In this document: one piece after another, positions 1 through 8,337 of the stretch | How positions within the stretch are numbered: position 1 is the first letter of the stretch | Layout of the letters: the number at the start of each line of letters is the position of its first letter | Assembly: GCA_035911095.1 (NCBI GenBank) | Contig: JAMHWF010000128.1 | Location: 1 to 64,000, forward strand | DNA length: 64,000 bases | Reading direction: 5' to 3' | Source: JAMHWF01 sp035911095 | GTDB lineage: Bacteria; Pseudomonadota; Gammaproteobacteria; Burkholderiales; Burkholderiaceae_C | The notes under the pieces: model-generated | The model's input: only the letters and a program-made list of their open reading frames with translations | The model's database searches: none | Told to the model about the DNA's origin: nothing | Program-made: the position numbers and the translations under genes

Positions 1-1
1 G

Positions 2-736
2 TCGCACCGCCTCGTCGAGCGCCAGGCCATGCTGCGCAAGGACGGCCGCCTGCCGTGGGCGCGCCCGGATGCCAAGTCACAGGTCACCATCCGCTACGTC
101 GATGGCAAGCCGCACTCGATCGACACCGTCGTGCTGTCCACCCAGCATTCGCCGGACATCAGCCTGGAAGACCTGCGCGAAGCGACCATTGAGCAGATCA
201 TCAAGCCGGTGCTGCCGAAAGAACTGATCAAGGGCGACATCAAGTATCTGGTCAACCCGACTGGCCGCTTCGTCGTCGGCGGCCCGCAGGGCGACTGTGG
301 CCTGACCGGCCGCAAGATCATCGTCGACACCTACGGCGGCGCCGCCCCGCACGGGGGCGGTGCCTTCTCCGGCAAGGATCCGTCCAAGGTCGACCGCTCC
401 GCCGCCTACGCCGGCCGCTACGTGGCCAAGAACATCGTTGCCGCCGGGCTGGCCAGCAAGTGCCTGGTGCAGATTTCCTACGCGATCGGGGTCGCCGAGC
501 CGACCTCGGTGATGGTCGAGACCTTCGGCACCGGCAAGATCAGCAACGAGACGCTGACCGCGCTGATCCGCAAGCACTTCGACCTGCGCCCGAAGGGCAT
601 CGTCAACATGCTCGACCTGTTGCGCCCGATCTACCAGAAGACCGCCGCCTACGGCCACTTCGGCCGCGAGGAGCCCGAGTTCTCCTGGGAAGCGACCGAC
701 AAGGCCCAGGCGCTGCGTGCAGCGGCCGGGCTGTAG
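2..736 (+). CDS. metK: S-adenosylmethionine synthetase, 3' part (cut by window edge)
   Basis: Makes S-adenosylmethionine from methionine and ATP in the cytoplasm. The reading frame is open from base 2, so the start lies outside the window. About 244 residues are present of the roughly 390 usual for MetK, so the N-terminal 150 or so are missing. The central and C-terminal domains are clear: GPQGDCGLTGRKI, the Gly-rich TYGGAAPHGGGAFSGKD loop that binds phosphate, DRSAAYAGRYVAKN, and the C-terminal YGHFGR. The product feeds methyltransferases whose by-product is handled by ahcY at 21.7 kb. No Rho-independent terminator with a T-run follows, but a large palindromic element starts one base after the stop. 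Identity is certain. Confidence 0.97.
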   Translation, partial: SHRLVERQAMLRKDGRLPWARPDAKSQVTIRYVDGKPHSIDTVVLSTQHSPDISLEDLREATIEQIIKPVLPKELIKGDIKYLVNPTGRFVVGGPQGDCGLTGRKIIVDTYGGAAPHGGGAFSGKDPSKVDRSAAYAGRYVAKNIVAAGLASKCLVQISYAIGVAEPTSVMVETFGTGKISNETLTALIRKHFDLRPKGIVNMLDLLRPIYQKTAAYGHFGREEPEFSWEATDKAQALRAAAGL

Positions 737-816
737 GCCCGGCGCGCGCAGCGCGCCGTGGCCTTTGCGGCGAAGGCTGACTTCGCGCAGCGAAGGCCAG
801 GCGCGCAGCGCCGGGC
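737..816. repeat. Nested palindromic element downstream of metK
   Basis: The outer arms GCCCGGCGC (737-745) and GCGCCGGGC (808-816) are perfect complements. Between them are an imperfect pair, GGCCTTTGC and GCGAAGGCC, and an inner GCGAAG/CTTCGC pair. The stretch could fold as a long branched hairpin in RNA or as a cruciform. It may end metK transcription or be a genomic palindromic repeat; with no T-run the terminator role is uncertain. Confidence 0.55.
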
Positions 817-867
817 CGGAGCCACAAGGACCCGCCGCGCCGCGGTGAGGAGGCCCGAGGTCGAACG

Positions 868-1571
868 ATGAAGGCCCCGCCCCTGCGCTTCCCCCCACCG
901 CTGCGCCCGGGCGACCGCATCGCGGTCACCGCACCCAGCTCGGGCGTGCCGGCGTCGCTGCACCGGCGGCTCGAGATCGTGCTCGGCCATCTGCGCGCGC
1001 AGGGCTTCGTGGTCGAGGAAGGCGGGTGCATGCGCGACGAGCAGGCCGGCGCCAGTGCGCCCGCCGCGGCGAGGGCCGGGGAGCTGATGCGCTTCCTGCT
1101 GCGCGACGACGTCGCCGCCGTGTTCCCGCCCTGGGGCGGCGAACTGGCGATCGAGCTCCTGGACCGCCTGGACTGGGCGGCACTCGGCACTGACGCGCGA
1201 GGCGCTGCAGCAGCTGGGCTGCAGCGATTTCACCCAGGCGCAGAGCAGCCATTGGCAGCGCCAGTGGACCGACTTCGCCGAGGTGCCCGACACCACCTGC
1301 CAGCTCACCGAGCCCACCCGCTGGCAGTCGCTCGACGGCCGCGAGGCCGTGACGATGCGCGGGCGCCTGGTCGGGGGCTGCATCGACGTGCTGCTGCACC
1401 TGGCCGGCACGCCCTTCGGCGACGTGCCGGGCTTCGTGCGGGCCTCGGGCGCCGATGGTGCGGTCTTGTTCCTCGCGAACTGCGGGCTCGACCCCGCGGA
1501 GTGGGTGCGGGCGCTGCACCGGCTGCGCTGGTCCGGTTGGCTTGGACATCGGCCATGTGCCGCCCAGCTGA
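868..1571 (+). pseudogene. Decayed S66-family peptidase (LD-carboxypeptidase/MccF-like)
   Basis: Three pieces of an LdcA/MccF-type protein lie in three different frames. The first runs from the ATG at 868 and carries LRPGDRIAVTAPSSG and VFPPWGGELAIELLDRLDW. From about 1181 the second frame carries DTTCQLTEPTRW, GRLVGGCIDVLLHLAGTPFGDV and LFLANCGL. At 1545-1565 the third frame carries DIGHVPP, the catalytic-His region of the family. The middle segment with the nucleophile motif (normally GYSD followed by S or T) is missing, so at least two out-of-frame deletions occurred. The family Glu also appears to be Ala (FLAN). Three independent losses argue against a single sequencing error. The intact family cleaves tetrapeptide LD bonds or microcin C-like compounds. 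Confidence 0.8.
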
Positions 1572-1964
1572 TGCGATCCGGCAGCGGATCGGCTGATCCC
1601 GTTCCAGGCCGCGGCTCGAGACAGGCGCGGTCCCAGGTCTCGCGCAGCGGGCAGGCGGGCACTGTCGCGCTGTCACGACGCTGCCGTGTCGGATGGGGAA
1701 CGAGATCAATAGAATGAGAAGCGTTCTCGTCTGATACCCGGCTCGGCGGTTCCGTCGTCAGCGCTCTCCAGCGCCTTCCGTCGAACCCCACTGCAGATCG
1801 ACACCCGCCCACCGCGCTGCCGCCGCCACGGTGACACGGCGGCGCTGCCCGCCTGGCGGGCAGTGCGTCGGGACCCGCGCCAGCTGTCCGCGTCCGAGAC
1901 GGCCGTGCGCGAGGCACCTCTCCGGGGCCTCCGCGACAACAAGAAACGTCCTGAGGAGAGCTCC
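1572..1964 (+). other. Intergenic region and leader of the TonB receptor gene
   Basis: This gap of about 390 bases has no convincing coding region. It holds the tail of the pseudogene, a Fur box overlapping a -10-like TAGAAT at 1710-1715, and about 230 bases of leader before the GTG start at 1965. No known riboswitch fold was recognised in it. Confidence 0.6.
1713..1731. promoter_or_regulatory. Fur box
   Basis: The 19-bp AATGAGAAGCGTTCTCGTC has perfect GAGAA/TTCTC arms around GCG and resembles the Fur consensus GATAATGATAATCATTATC. It overlaps a -10-like TAGAAT (1710-1715) and precedes a TonB-dependent receptor gene, the expected setting for iron repression. The motif and its overlap are seen; Fur binding is inferred. 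Confidence 0.7.
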
Positions 1965-4244
1965 GTGGACCTGGTTCGCCCTTCCCTTCCCCGATCGACC
2001 CGCAGCCACAGGGCGGGCCCGCGACGGGCCCGTCGCGCCCTGCTGGCCGGCCTGACGGCCGCCGCCGGTGCCTCCGGCGCTGCCTGGGCCGACGAGGCGC
2101 CGTCCGCGCCGGCCACCGTGGCCCAGGCCGCGAGCGCCGCCCCGGCGGCGTCCGCGCCCGCGCCGAACCGCGGCACCGAGCTGGCGCCGGTCCAGGTGCG
2201 CGGCGCGCGCAATCGCCCCACCGCCGCGGTCGGCAAGGGCGAGGAGGCGATCCGCGAAGTCCCGCAGTCGGTGACGACGCTGACCATCGAGCGCATCGAG
2301 CAGCAGGCGCTGCAGACGCTCGACGACGCGATGCTCAAGGTCACCGGCGTGACGCGCGAGCAGCTCTGGCTGAACAACAACTACTACGCCCGCGGCCTGA
2401 AGATCGAGAGCATCCGCTACGACGGCGGTGCGGTCTCGACCGTCACCGACCGCAACAACAGCGCCGACCTGGCCCAGTTCGAGGAGCTCTCGGTGCTGCG
2501 CGGGGTCGACGGCCTGTTCGGCGCCGGCGACGCCGGCGGCGTCATCAACTTCAAGTCGAAGCGGCCGCTCGACACGCCCGCCGTGGAGGCCTCGTTCAGC
2601 CTCGCGCGCTGGCACAACTACCGGCTGATGGTCGACGCCAGCACCCCGCTGTCGGAGACGAACGAGCTCGGCGTCCGCGTCGTCGGCGTCGTGCAGGACC
2701 AGGACCACTTCTACAAGCCGACCCACAGCCGCCGCAAGATGCTGTACGGCGCGCTGCAGGCCCGGCCCACGCCCGACACCACGCTGCTCGTCGGCGCCAG
2801 CCTGCAGCAGGACCACCAGTCGGCCTTCAACGCCAGCCTGATGCGCTATGTCGACGGCGCCGACACGCAGTTCCCGCGCAGCGCGACGATGGGCTCGCCC
2901 GACGGCTGGCTCGACCGCGAGAACTTCGTCGTCTTCGCCAACCTCAGCCAGCGCCTCGGGTCGCGCTGGACGCTCAACGCCAACCTGCGCCGCAACGCCG
3001 GCGACGACAGGATCAACGGCGCCGAACTCGAGGACGCGATCTCGTACACGACGCGCCAGTCGACCTGGTGGGTCTACCAGGACGCGACGCGGGAGGACGA
3101 GACGACGGCCGACGTCAACCTGCAAGGCGCATTCGATGCCTTCGGCCGCACCCACGACGTGATCGTCGGCCTCGACGGCACCCACCGCGACCGGCACTAC
3201 CGGCAGAACTGGATCCGCTACGGGCCGGGCGATGCCTTCGACCGCGTCGCACCGCCGCTGCTGCCAGACCCTCCGGTGGCGTGGGCAACCGACACCCGCA
3301 CCGTGACCCGCACCCTGTCGGTCTATGGCTCGCTCCGCATCCGCCCGATCGACCGGCTGGCGCTGATCGTCGGCGGCCGCAAGACCTTGAACGAGTCGCA
3401 GACCATCGACAACCGCGCGACCGGCAACCGCGACGACTTTCCCCTGGGCGGCGCCCAGAACGACAAGTTCATCCCCTACTTCGGCGCCGTCTACGAGCTG
3501 ACCCCGACGACCTCGGTCTACGCCAGCCGGGCGGAGATCTTCAAGTCCCAGCTCAACAACCTGTCGGCGCTGCGCGGCCCCTCGCTGGAGCCGGCCACCG
3601 GCAGCAACCTGGAGATCGGGCTGAAGAGCGAGCTGTTCGACCGCCGCGCCCTCTTCACGGTCGCGCTGTTCGATGTCAAGAAGGAGAAGGAGGCGGTTCT
3701 CATCAACTGGGATCCCACCGGGCGCAACAGCTGGTGCTGCTACACGGCCAGCGGCGACAAGTCGAGCCGCGGCATCGAGTTCGAGCTGCAGGGCCGGATC
3801 ACGCCGAACTGGGAGCTCAGCGGTGGCTACACCTACAACAGCAACAAGAACCGGCGCTCGAACGACGCCCGCTTCAGCACGATCACGCCGCGCCACCTGC
3901 TGAAGGTCTGGTCGAACCACCTGCTCGGCGGCTGGGTGCCGGGCCTCAGCGTCGGCGCCGGGGTCTCGGCGCAGTCGAAGAGCTACGTCTCCGGCTCGGT
4001 GCGGACCTACAACCCGACCACCGGCGAATACGATGGCGCCTGGCAGGACTACAACTTCGACCAGGCGAGCCACGCGATCTGGTCGGTGCGCGCGGCCTAC
4101 GACATCAGCCCGCACTGGAGCCTGGCGCTGAACGTCAACAACCTGTTCGACAAGCACTACTACAGCACGGTCGGCAACAGCGGCTACGGCAACTTCTACG
4201 GCGAACCGCTGAACGCGATCCTGACGCTGACGGCGCGGTTCTGA
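1965..4244 (+). CDS. TonB-dependent siderophore receptor (no N-terminal signalling domain)
   Basis: Outer-membrane 22-strand barrel receptor for a ferric siderophore, powered by TonB. I place the start at the GTG at 1965 because GAGGAG lies at 1953-1958; longer frames upstream lack this. The protein (about 759 residues) begins with a basic signal peptide ending near AWADEA, followed by a TonB-box-like LAPVQV. A plug domain follows (IREVPQSVTTLTIERIEQQ, VLRGVDGLFGAGDAGGVINFKSKRP), then a barrel ending in LNVNNLFDKHYYS and a terminal Phe. It lacks the STN domain of FecA-type transducers, so it is probably transport-only, consistent with its own Fur box. An adjacent Cys-Cys pair (NSWCCYT) lies late in the barrel. 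FpvA/FhuE-like overall; the ligand cannot be read from sequence. Confidence 0.9.
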   Translation: MDLVRPSLPRSTRSHRAGPRRARRALLAGLTAAAGASGAAWADEAPSAPATVAQAASAAPAASAPAPNRGTELAPVQVRGARNRPTAAVGKGEEAIREVPQSVTTLTIERIEQQALQTLDDAMLKVTGVTREQLWLNNNYYARGLKIESIRYDGGAVSTVTDRNNSADLAQFEELSVLRGVDGLFGAGDAGGVINFKSKRPLDTPAVEASFSLARWHNYRLMVDASTPLSETNELGVRVVGVVQDQDHFYKPTHSRRKMLYGALQARPTPDTTLLVGASLQQDHQSAFNASLMRYVDGADTQFPRSATMGSPDGWLDRENFVVFANLSQRLGSRWTLNANLRRNAGDDRINGAELEDAISYTTRQSTWWVYQDATREDETTADVNLQGAFDAFGRTHDVIVGLDGTHRDRHYRQNWIRYGPGDAFDRVAPPLLPDPPVAWATDTRTVTRTLSVYGSLRIRPIDRLALIVGGRKTLNESQTIDNRATGNRDDFPLGGAQNDKFIPYFGAVYELTPTTSVYASRAEIFKSQLNNLSALRGPSLEPATGSNLEIGLKSELFDRRALFTVALFDVKKEKEAVLINWDPTGRNSWCCYTASGDKSSRGIEFELQGRITPNWELSGGYTYNSNKNRRSNDARFSTITPRHLLKVWSNHLLGGWVPGLSVGAGVSAQSKSYVSGSVRTYNPTTGEYDGAWQDYNFDQASHAIWSVRAAYDISPHWSLALNVNNLFDKHYYSTVGNSGYGNFYGEPLNAILTLTARF

Positions 4245-4303
4245 GGCCGGGGCGCGGGCCGCTGGGCTCCGGCGGCGGCGGCTTGCCGCCGACCGGCGCG
4301 GAA

Positions 4304-4309
4304 TATGCT
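4304..4309 (+). promoter_or_regulatory. Possible -10 element of ppk2
   Basis: TATGCT lies 38 bases before the ppk2 ATG, with TTGCCG about 15 bases upstream as a weak -35. The gene also has a good Shine-Dalgarno, AAGAGGAG, just before its start. Promoter function is inferred. Confidence 0.4.
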
Positions 4310-4347
4310 GGGGTCCTCGTTCGCCGCAAGAGGAGCGCTGCATCGCC

Positions 4348-5529
4348 ATGGCCAAGGAAACCCCCGGCACGCCCACGCCGCCCGCCCGCGCAACCACTGC
4401 CCGCCCCCGGGCGCCCCGCCGCGTCGCGGCCGGCGACGTGCCGCCGACGATGGCGCCGGAGGCCCTCGAGCGCCACAGCGCAGAGCGTGCGGTCGAGCGC
4501 ACCCGCGCCGTCCAGGCCCTGGCGCTCGCCGACGCGCTGGCCCATGCCCCGGCAGACGGGTCGCCGTCGCCCGCGGGCGACGTGGCGATCGAGAGCGCCA
4601 AGGCGCTGATCGCCGGCGCGTCGCCCGACGAGTTGCGCAGCCTGCGCCGCCTGCTGAGCCAGCAGCTCGTCGACAGCGCCAGCAGCAGCACCGCCGAAGC
4701 CGACAGCGCGTTGTCGAAGGGATGGCGCAGCGGCGCCTACCCTTACCGCAACCTGCTCTCGCGGCGCAGCTATGAGCGCGAGAAGTACCGCCTGCAGGTC
4801 GAGCTGCTGAAGCTGCAGGCCTGGGTCAAGGAGACGGGCGCGCGGGTCGTCATCCTGTTCGAGGGCCGTGACGCCGCCGGCAAGGGCGGCACGATCAAGC
4901 GCTTCATGGAGCACCTGAACCCGCGCGGCGCGCGCGTGGTGGCGCTCGAGAAGCCGAGCGAGGTCGAGCGCGGTCAGTGGTACTTCCAGCGCTACATCTC
5001 GCACCTGCCCACGCGCGGCGAGATCGTGCTGTTCGACCGCAGTTGGTACAACCGCGCCGGCGTCGAGCGGGTGATGGGCTTCTGCTCGGAGGCGGAGTAC
5101 CAGGAGTTCCTCCGCCAGACACCCGAGTTCGAGCGCCAACTGGTGCGCTCGGGCGTGTACCTGCTCAAGTTCTGGTTCTCGGTCAGCCGCAGCGAGCAGC
5201 GCCGCCGCTTCAAGGAGCGCCAGTCGCACCCGCTCAAGCACTGGAAGCTGAGCCCGATCGACATGGCCAGCCTCGACAAGTGGGACGACTACACGCGCGC
5301 CAAGGAGGCGATGTTCCTCAACTGCGACACCAGCGACGCGCCCTGGACGGTGATCAAGAGCGATTGCAAGAAGCGCGCACGGCTCAACGCGATGCGCTTC
5401 GTGCTGCACCGCCTGCCCTACGCGCAGCGCGACCTGGCCCGCATCGGCTCGATCGACCCGCTGATCGTCGGCCGGCCCGCGCTGGTGTCGACGGTCGGCG
5501 AGGACCAGCTGGCGGGCGAGGGCAGCTGA
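4348..5529 (+). CDS. ppk2: Polyphosphate kinase 2 family protein
   Basis: PPK2 enzymes transfer phosphate between polyphosphate and nucleotides in the cytoplasm, typically ADP or GDP phosphorylation or the reverse. Residues 173-181 form the Walker A motif GRDAAGKGG and residues 230-236 the Walker B-like DRSWYNR, both diagnostic. The region from about 125 to 370 covers a single PPK2 domain of the short subclass. The first 120 residues are an unusual Ala/Pro/Arg-rich extension with no domain I recognise. AAGAGGAG just upstream supports the ATG at 4348. The gene stands alone between the receptor and the REC-GGDEF gene. Direction and nucleotide preference cannot be fixed from sequence. Confidence 0.93.
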   Translation: MAKETPGTPTPPARATTARPRAPRRVAAGDVPPTMAPEALERHSAERAVERTRAVQALALADALAHAPADGSPSPAGDVAIESAKALIAGASPDELRSLRRLLSQQLVDSASSSTAEADSALSKGWRSGAYPYRNLLSRRSYEREKYRLQVELLKLQAWVKETGARVVILFEGRDAAGKGGTIKRFMEHLNPRGARVVALEKPSEVERGQWYFQRYISHLPTRGEIVLFDRSWYNRAGVERVMGFCSEAEYQEFLRQTPEFERQLVRSGVYLLKFWFSVSRSEQRRRFKERQSHPLKHWKLSPIDMASLDKWDDYTRAKEAMFLNCDTSDAPWTVIKSDCKKRARLNAMRFVLHRLPYAQRDLARIGSIDPLIVGRPALVSTVGEDQLAGEGS

Positions 5530-5690
5530 GCCGGCCCCTGCCTGGCGACGGGGTCGACCTGCGACAAGGCGGCCCGGCCGGGGACCAGGCCACGCTCCGG
5601 CGGATTCCGTGCGCGAATCGCGCTTCAGGCGGGCCCCGCCGTGGCCGATAGGGGGCTGAACCGCCCAGCCGGGCGCGCCCCCTCGCCACC

Positions 5691-6677
5691 ATGTCCGAAG
5701 CCAGTTGCCTCACGATCCTCGTCGTCGATGACCAGGCCGCCACCCGCACGGTGCTGAGCGCGATGCTCGCCGTCCTGGGACACCAGGCGATCGAGGCGAG
5801 CGACGCGCCGAGCGCGGTGGCGCTGTTCCGTCGTCGCCGGCCGGACGCCGTGCTGCTCGACGTGGTCATGCCCGGCCATGACGGGTACTGGGCGGCGCGG
5901 CAGATGCGCGCGGCCGAGTCCGGCAGCTGGACGCCGATCATCTTCCTGTCGGGCAGCCGCGACGAGCAGGACCTTTGCCGCAGCATCGACAGCGGCGGCG
6001 ACGACTACCTCTCGAAACCGGTGTCTCGCGTCGTGCTCGAGGCCAAGTTGCGCGCCATGCTGCGTCTGAAGGCGATGCAGCGCCGGCTCATGGAACTGAC
6101 GGCCCAGCTGCGCCGCACCAACGCGCAGTTGCAGGACCTCTCCGAACGCGACAGCCTCACCGGCCTGGCGAACCGGCGCATGTTCGACCGTCGGCTCGAC
6201 GACGAGATCGCCGAGGCCCGGCGCAGCGGGCAGCCGCTGACGGTGATGCTGTGCGATGTCGACCGCTTCAGGCAGTACAACGACTCGCTCGGCCTCGTCC
6301 AGGGCGACGAATGCCTGCGCAACGTCGGCCACCTGCTGGCGACGGTCTGCCAGCGCACCCGGGACTTCGTCGCCCGCTACGGCAGCGAGGAGTTCGCGCT
6401 GATCCTGCCGGCGACGCCCAAGTCCGGCGCCATGACCTATGCGCGTGCGCTGCAGCGCATGCTGCAGCAGCTGGCGATCCCGCACCCGGCCTCCGACCTG
6501 GCGGAGCACGTCACGATCTCCGGCGGCATCACCACCTGCGTGCCCGACGCCGACACCCATGCCGAGGCGATGGTCGTGCGCGCCGACCAGGCGCTGTTCG
6601 CCGCCAAGCACCAGGGGCGCAACCGCTTCTTCAGCTTCGAGATGCAGATCGACACCGAAGAGCGCACTGCGATCTGA
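5691..6677 (+). CDS. Response regulator with diguanylate-cyclase (GGDEF) output, variant active site
   Basis: A PleD/WspR-like REC-GGDEF protein of 328 residues. The receiver domain (about 7-125) has acidic D13/D14, phospho-acceptor D57 in LLDVVMPG and K109. A short coiled linker (about 126-150) leads to the GGDEF domain (about 150-315), with CDVDRFRQYNDSLG for metal and GTP binding. The signature is GSEEF (231-235), so the second Gly is Ser. The c-di-GMP inhibition site RTRD (222-225) is kept at the normal five-residue spacing. An active domain would make c-di-GMP upon phosphorylation. No partner kinase is nearby, and no clear Shine-Dalgarno precedes the ATG. Confidence 0.9.
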   Translation: MSEASCLTILVVDDQAATRTVLSAMLAVLGHQAIEASDAPSAVALFRRRRPDAVLLDVVMPGHDGYWAARQMRAAESGSWTPIIFLSGSRDEQDLCRSIDSGGDDYLSKPVSRVVLEAKLRAMLRLKAMQRRLMELTAQLRRTNAQLQDLSERDSLTGLANRRMFDRRLDDEIAEARRSGQPLTVMLCDVDRFRQYNDSLGLVQGDECLRNVGHLLATVCQRTRDFVARYGSEEFALILPATPKSGAMTYARALQRMLQQLAIPHPASDLAEHVTISGGITTCVPDADTHAEAMVVRADQALFAAKHQGRNRFFSFEMQIDTEERTAI

Positions 6678-6852
6678 GCCGCCGCCAGCACCCGCCGTGC
6701 GGGCCTGGCGACGCGGCCCCCCTAGGTTCGCCACTTTCGGGCCTCCGGGCCCCATGCCGTCCCCCGCCTGACCGATACGGGGTCGGCCTCCGGCACCGAG
6801 GCCGAAGAAGAATCCCCGCGCATCACCGCACGCGTCGGTTCAGGGGACCAGC

Positions 6853-8337
6853 ATGTCCGGCCATCCCGTCCACGGTGCCTTGCCGGGGCGCCTCGTCATC
6901 GTCGGCTTCGGCAGCCTCGGCCAGGGCAGCCTGCCGCTGATCCTGCGCCACCTCGCGGTCCGCGCGCAGGACATCACGATCGTCACCGCCGATGACGATC
7001 GCGAGGCCAGCGCCCGCGCGATGGCCGAGGGCCTCGGCTGCCGCCTCCTCGTGCAACGCCTGACGCCCAAGAACCACCGCGAGGTGCTCCGTGCGCTGGT
7101 CGGGCGGGACGACTTCCTGCTGAACCTGAGCGTCGACGTGTCGAGCCTGGCGCTGATCCACCATTGCCAGGCGGTGGGCGCGCTGTACCTCGACACCTGC
7201 ATCGAGCCCTGGCCCGGCCACTACACCGACGCCGCGCTCGACCTCTCGCAGCGCTCCAACTACGCGCTGCGCGAATCGGCGCTGCGCCTGCGCGAGACGG
7301 CCGGCGCCGGGCCAGGCGCGCCCACCGCGCTGGTGACGCACGGCGCCAACCCGGGCCTCGTGTCGCACTTCGTCAAGCAGGCCCTGCTCGACCTGCGGGG
7401 CGCGGCCCGGGCGGCAAGCCACGAGCGCCACAACGGTCGCCAGGACGGCCCCGGCGACGCGCCGGTGCCCGATTCGCGCGAGGGCTGGGCGCGGCTGGCC
7501 CAGGCGCTCGGCGTGAGGCTGATCCAGATCGCCGAGCGCGACACGCAATCGGCCGCCGCGCCGCGCCGGCGCGGCGAGTTCGTCAACACCTGGTCGGTCG
7601 AGGGCTTCATCTCTGAAGGCTGCCAGCCGGCCGAGCTGGGCTGGGGCAGCCACGAGCGCTCGTTCCCCGAGGACGGGCTGCGCCACGGCTATGGCAGCGG
7701 GGCCGCGATCTGCCTCAACCGGCCCGGCATGTCGCAGCGGGTGCGCAGCTGGACGCCGCTGGAAGGGCCGTATCACGGCTTCCTGATCACGCATGGCGAA
7801 TCGATCTCGATCGCCGACCACCTGAGCCTCACCGACGGCCCCCGTACCGTCTACCGGCCGACCTGCCACTATGCCTACCACCCCTGCGACGACGCGGTGA
7901 GCTCGATCCACGAGTTCGCCGGCAAGGGCTACGCGCGTCGCCACCCGCGGCACCGGGTGCTGCGCGACGAACTGGTCGACGGGGCCGACGAGCTCGGCGT
8001 GCTGCTTGCCGGCCAGGCCCAGGGCGCCTACTGGTACGGCTCGCAGCTCACGCTGTCCGAGGCGCGCCGGCTGGCGCCCTACAACAGCGCGACCTCGCTG
8101 CAGGTCTGCGCCGCGGTGCTTGCGGGCATGGTGTGGGCGGTCGAGCATCCGCGGGCCGGCGTCGTCGAGCCCGACGAGATCGACTTCCGGCGCTGCCTCG
8201 ACATCTGCCGGCCCTATCTCGGGCCGGTGATCGGCGTCTACACCGACTGGACGCCCCTGCGGGCGCGGCCGGACTGGTTCGACGAGGACGTCGACGCCGC
8301 CGACCCTTGGCAGTTCAAGAACGTGCGGGTCGCGTGA
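6853..8337 (+). CDS. hss: Homospermidine synthase
   Basis: Makes sym-homospermidine from putrescine in an NAD-dependent reaction in the cytoplasm. The 494-residue length and whole-protein pattern match bacterial HSS: nucleotide-binding GFGSLGQG (18-25), LDTCIEPWPGHYTD, THGANPGLVSHFVKQAL, NTWSVEGFISEGCQPAELGWG and the C-terminal TDWTPL. AGGGGA at 6842-6847 supports the ATG. The stop overlaps the start of the next gene (TGATG), so the transporter is translationally coupled. This suggests polyamine production and transport are linked, which is inference. Confidence 0.92.
   Translation: MSGHPVHGALPGRLVIVGFGSLGQGSLPLILRHLAVRAQDITIVTADDDREASARAMAEGLGCRLLVQRLTPKNHREVLRALVGRDDFLLNLSVDVSSLALIHHCQAVGALYLDTCIEPWPGHYTDAALDLSQRSNYALRESALRLRETAGAGPGAPTALVTHGANPGLVSHFVKQALLDLRGAARAASHERHNGRQDGPGDAPVPDSREGWARLAQALGVRLIQIAERDTQSAAAPRRRGEFVNTWSVEGFISEGCQPAELGWGSHERSFPEDGLRHGYGSGAAICLNRPGMSQRVRSWTPLEGPYHGFLITHGESISIADHLSLTDGPRTVYRPTCHYAYHPCDDAVSSIHEFAGKGYARRHPRHRVLRDELVDGADELGVLLAGQAQGAYWYGSQLTLSEARRLAPYNSATSLQVCAAVLAGMVWAVEHPRAGVVEPDEIDFRRCLDICRPYLGPVIGVYTDWTPLRARPDWFDEDVDAADPWQFKNVRVA

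Noticed and set aside
1758..4691. A 977-codon open frame on the minus strand opposite the TonB receptor and ppk2
   Set aside because: It runs antisense to two clear genes, its translation is Arg/Ala/Val repetitive with no family motif, and such frames are expected from third-position GC bias.
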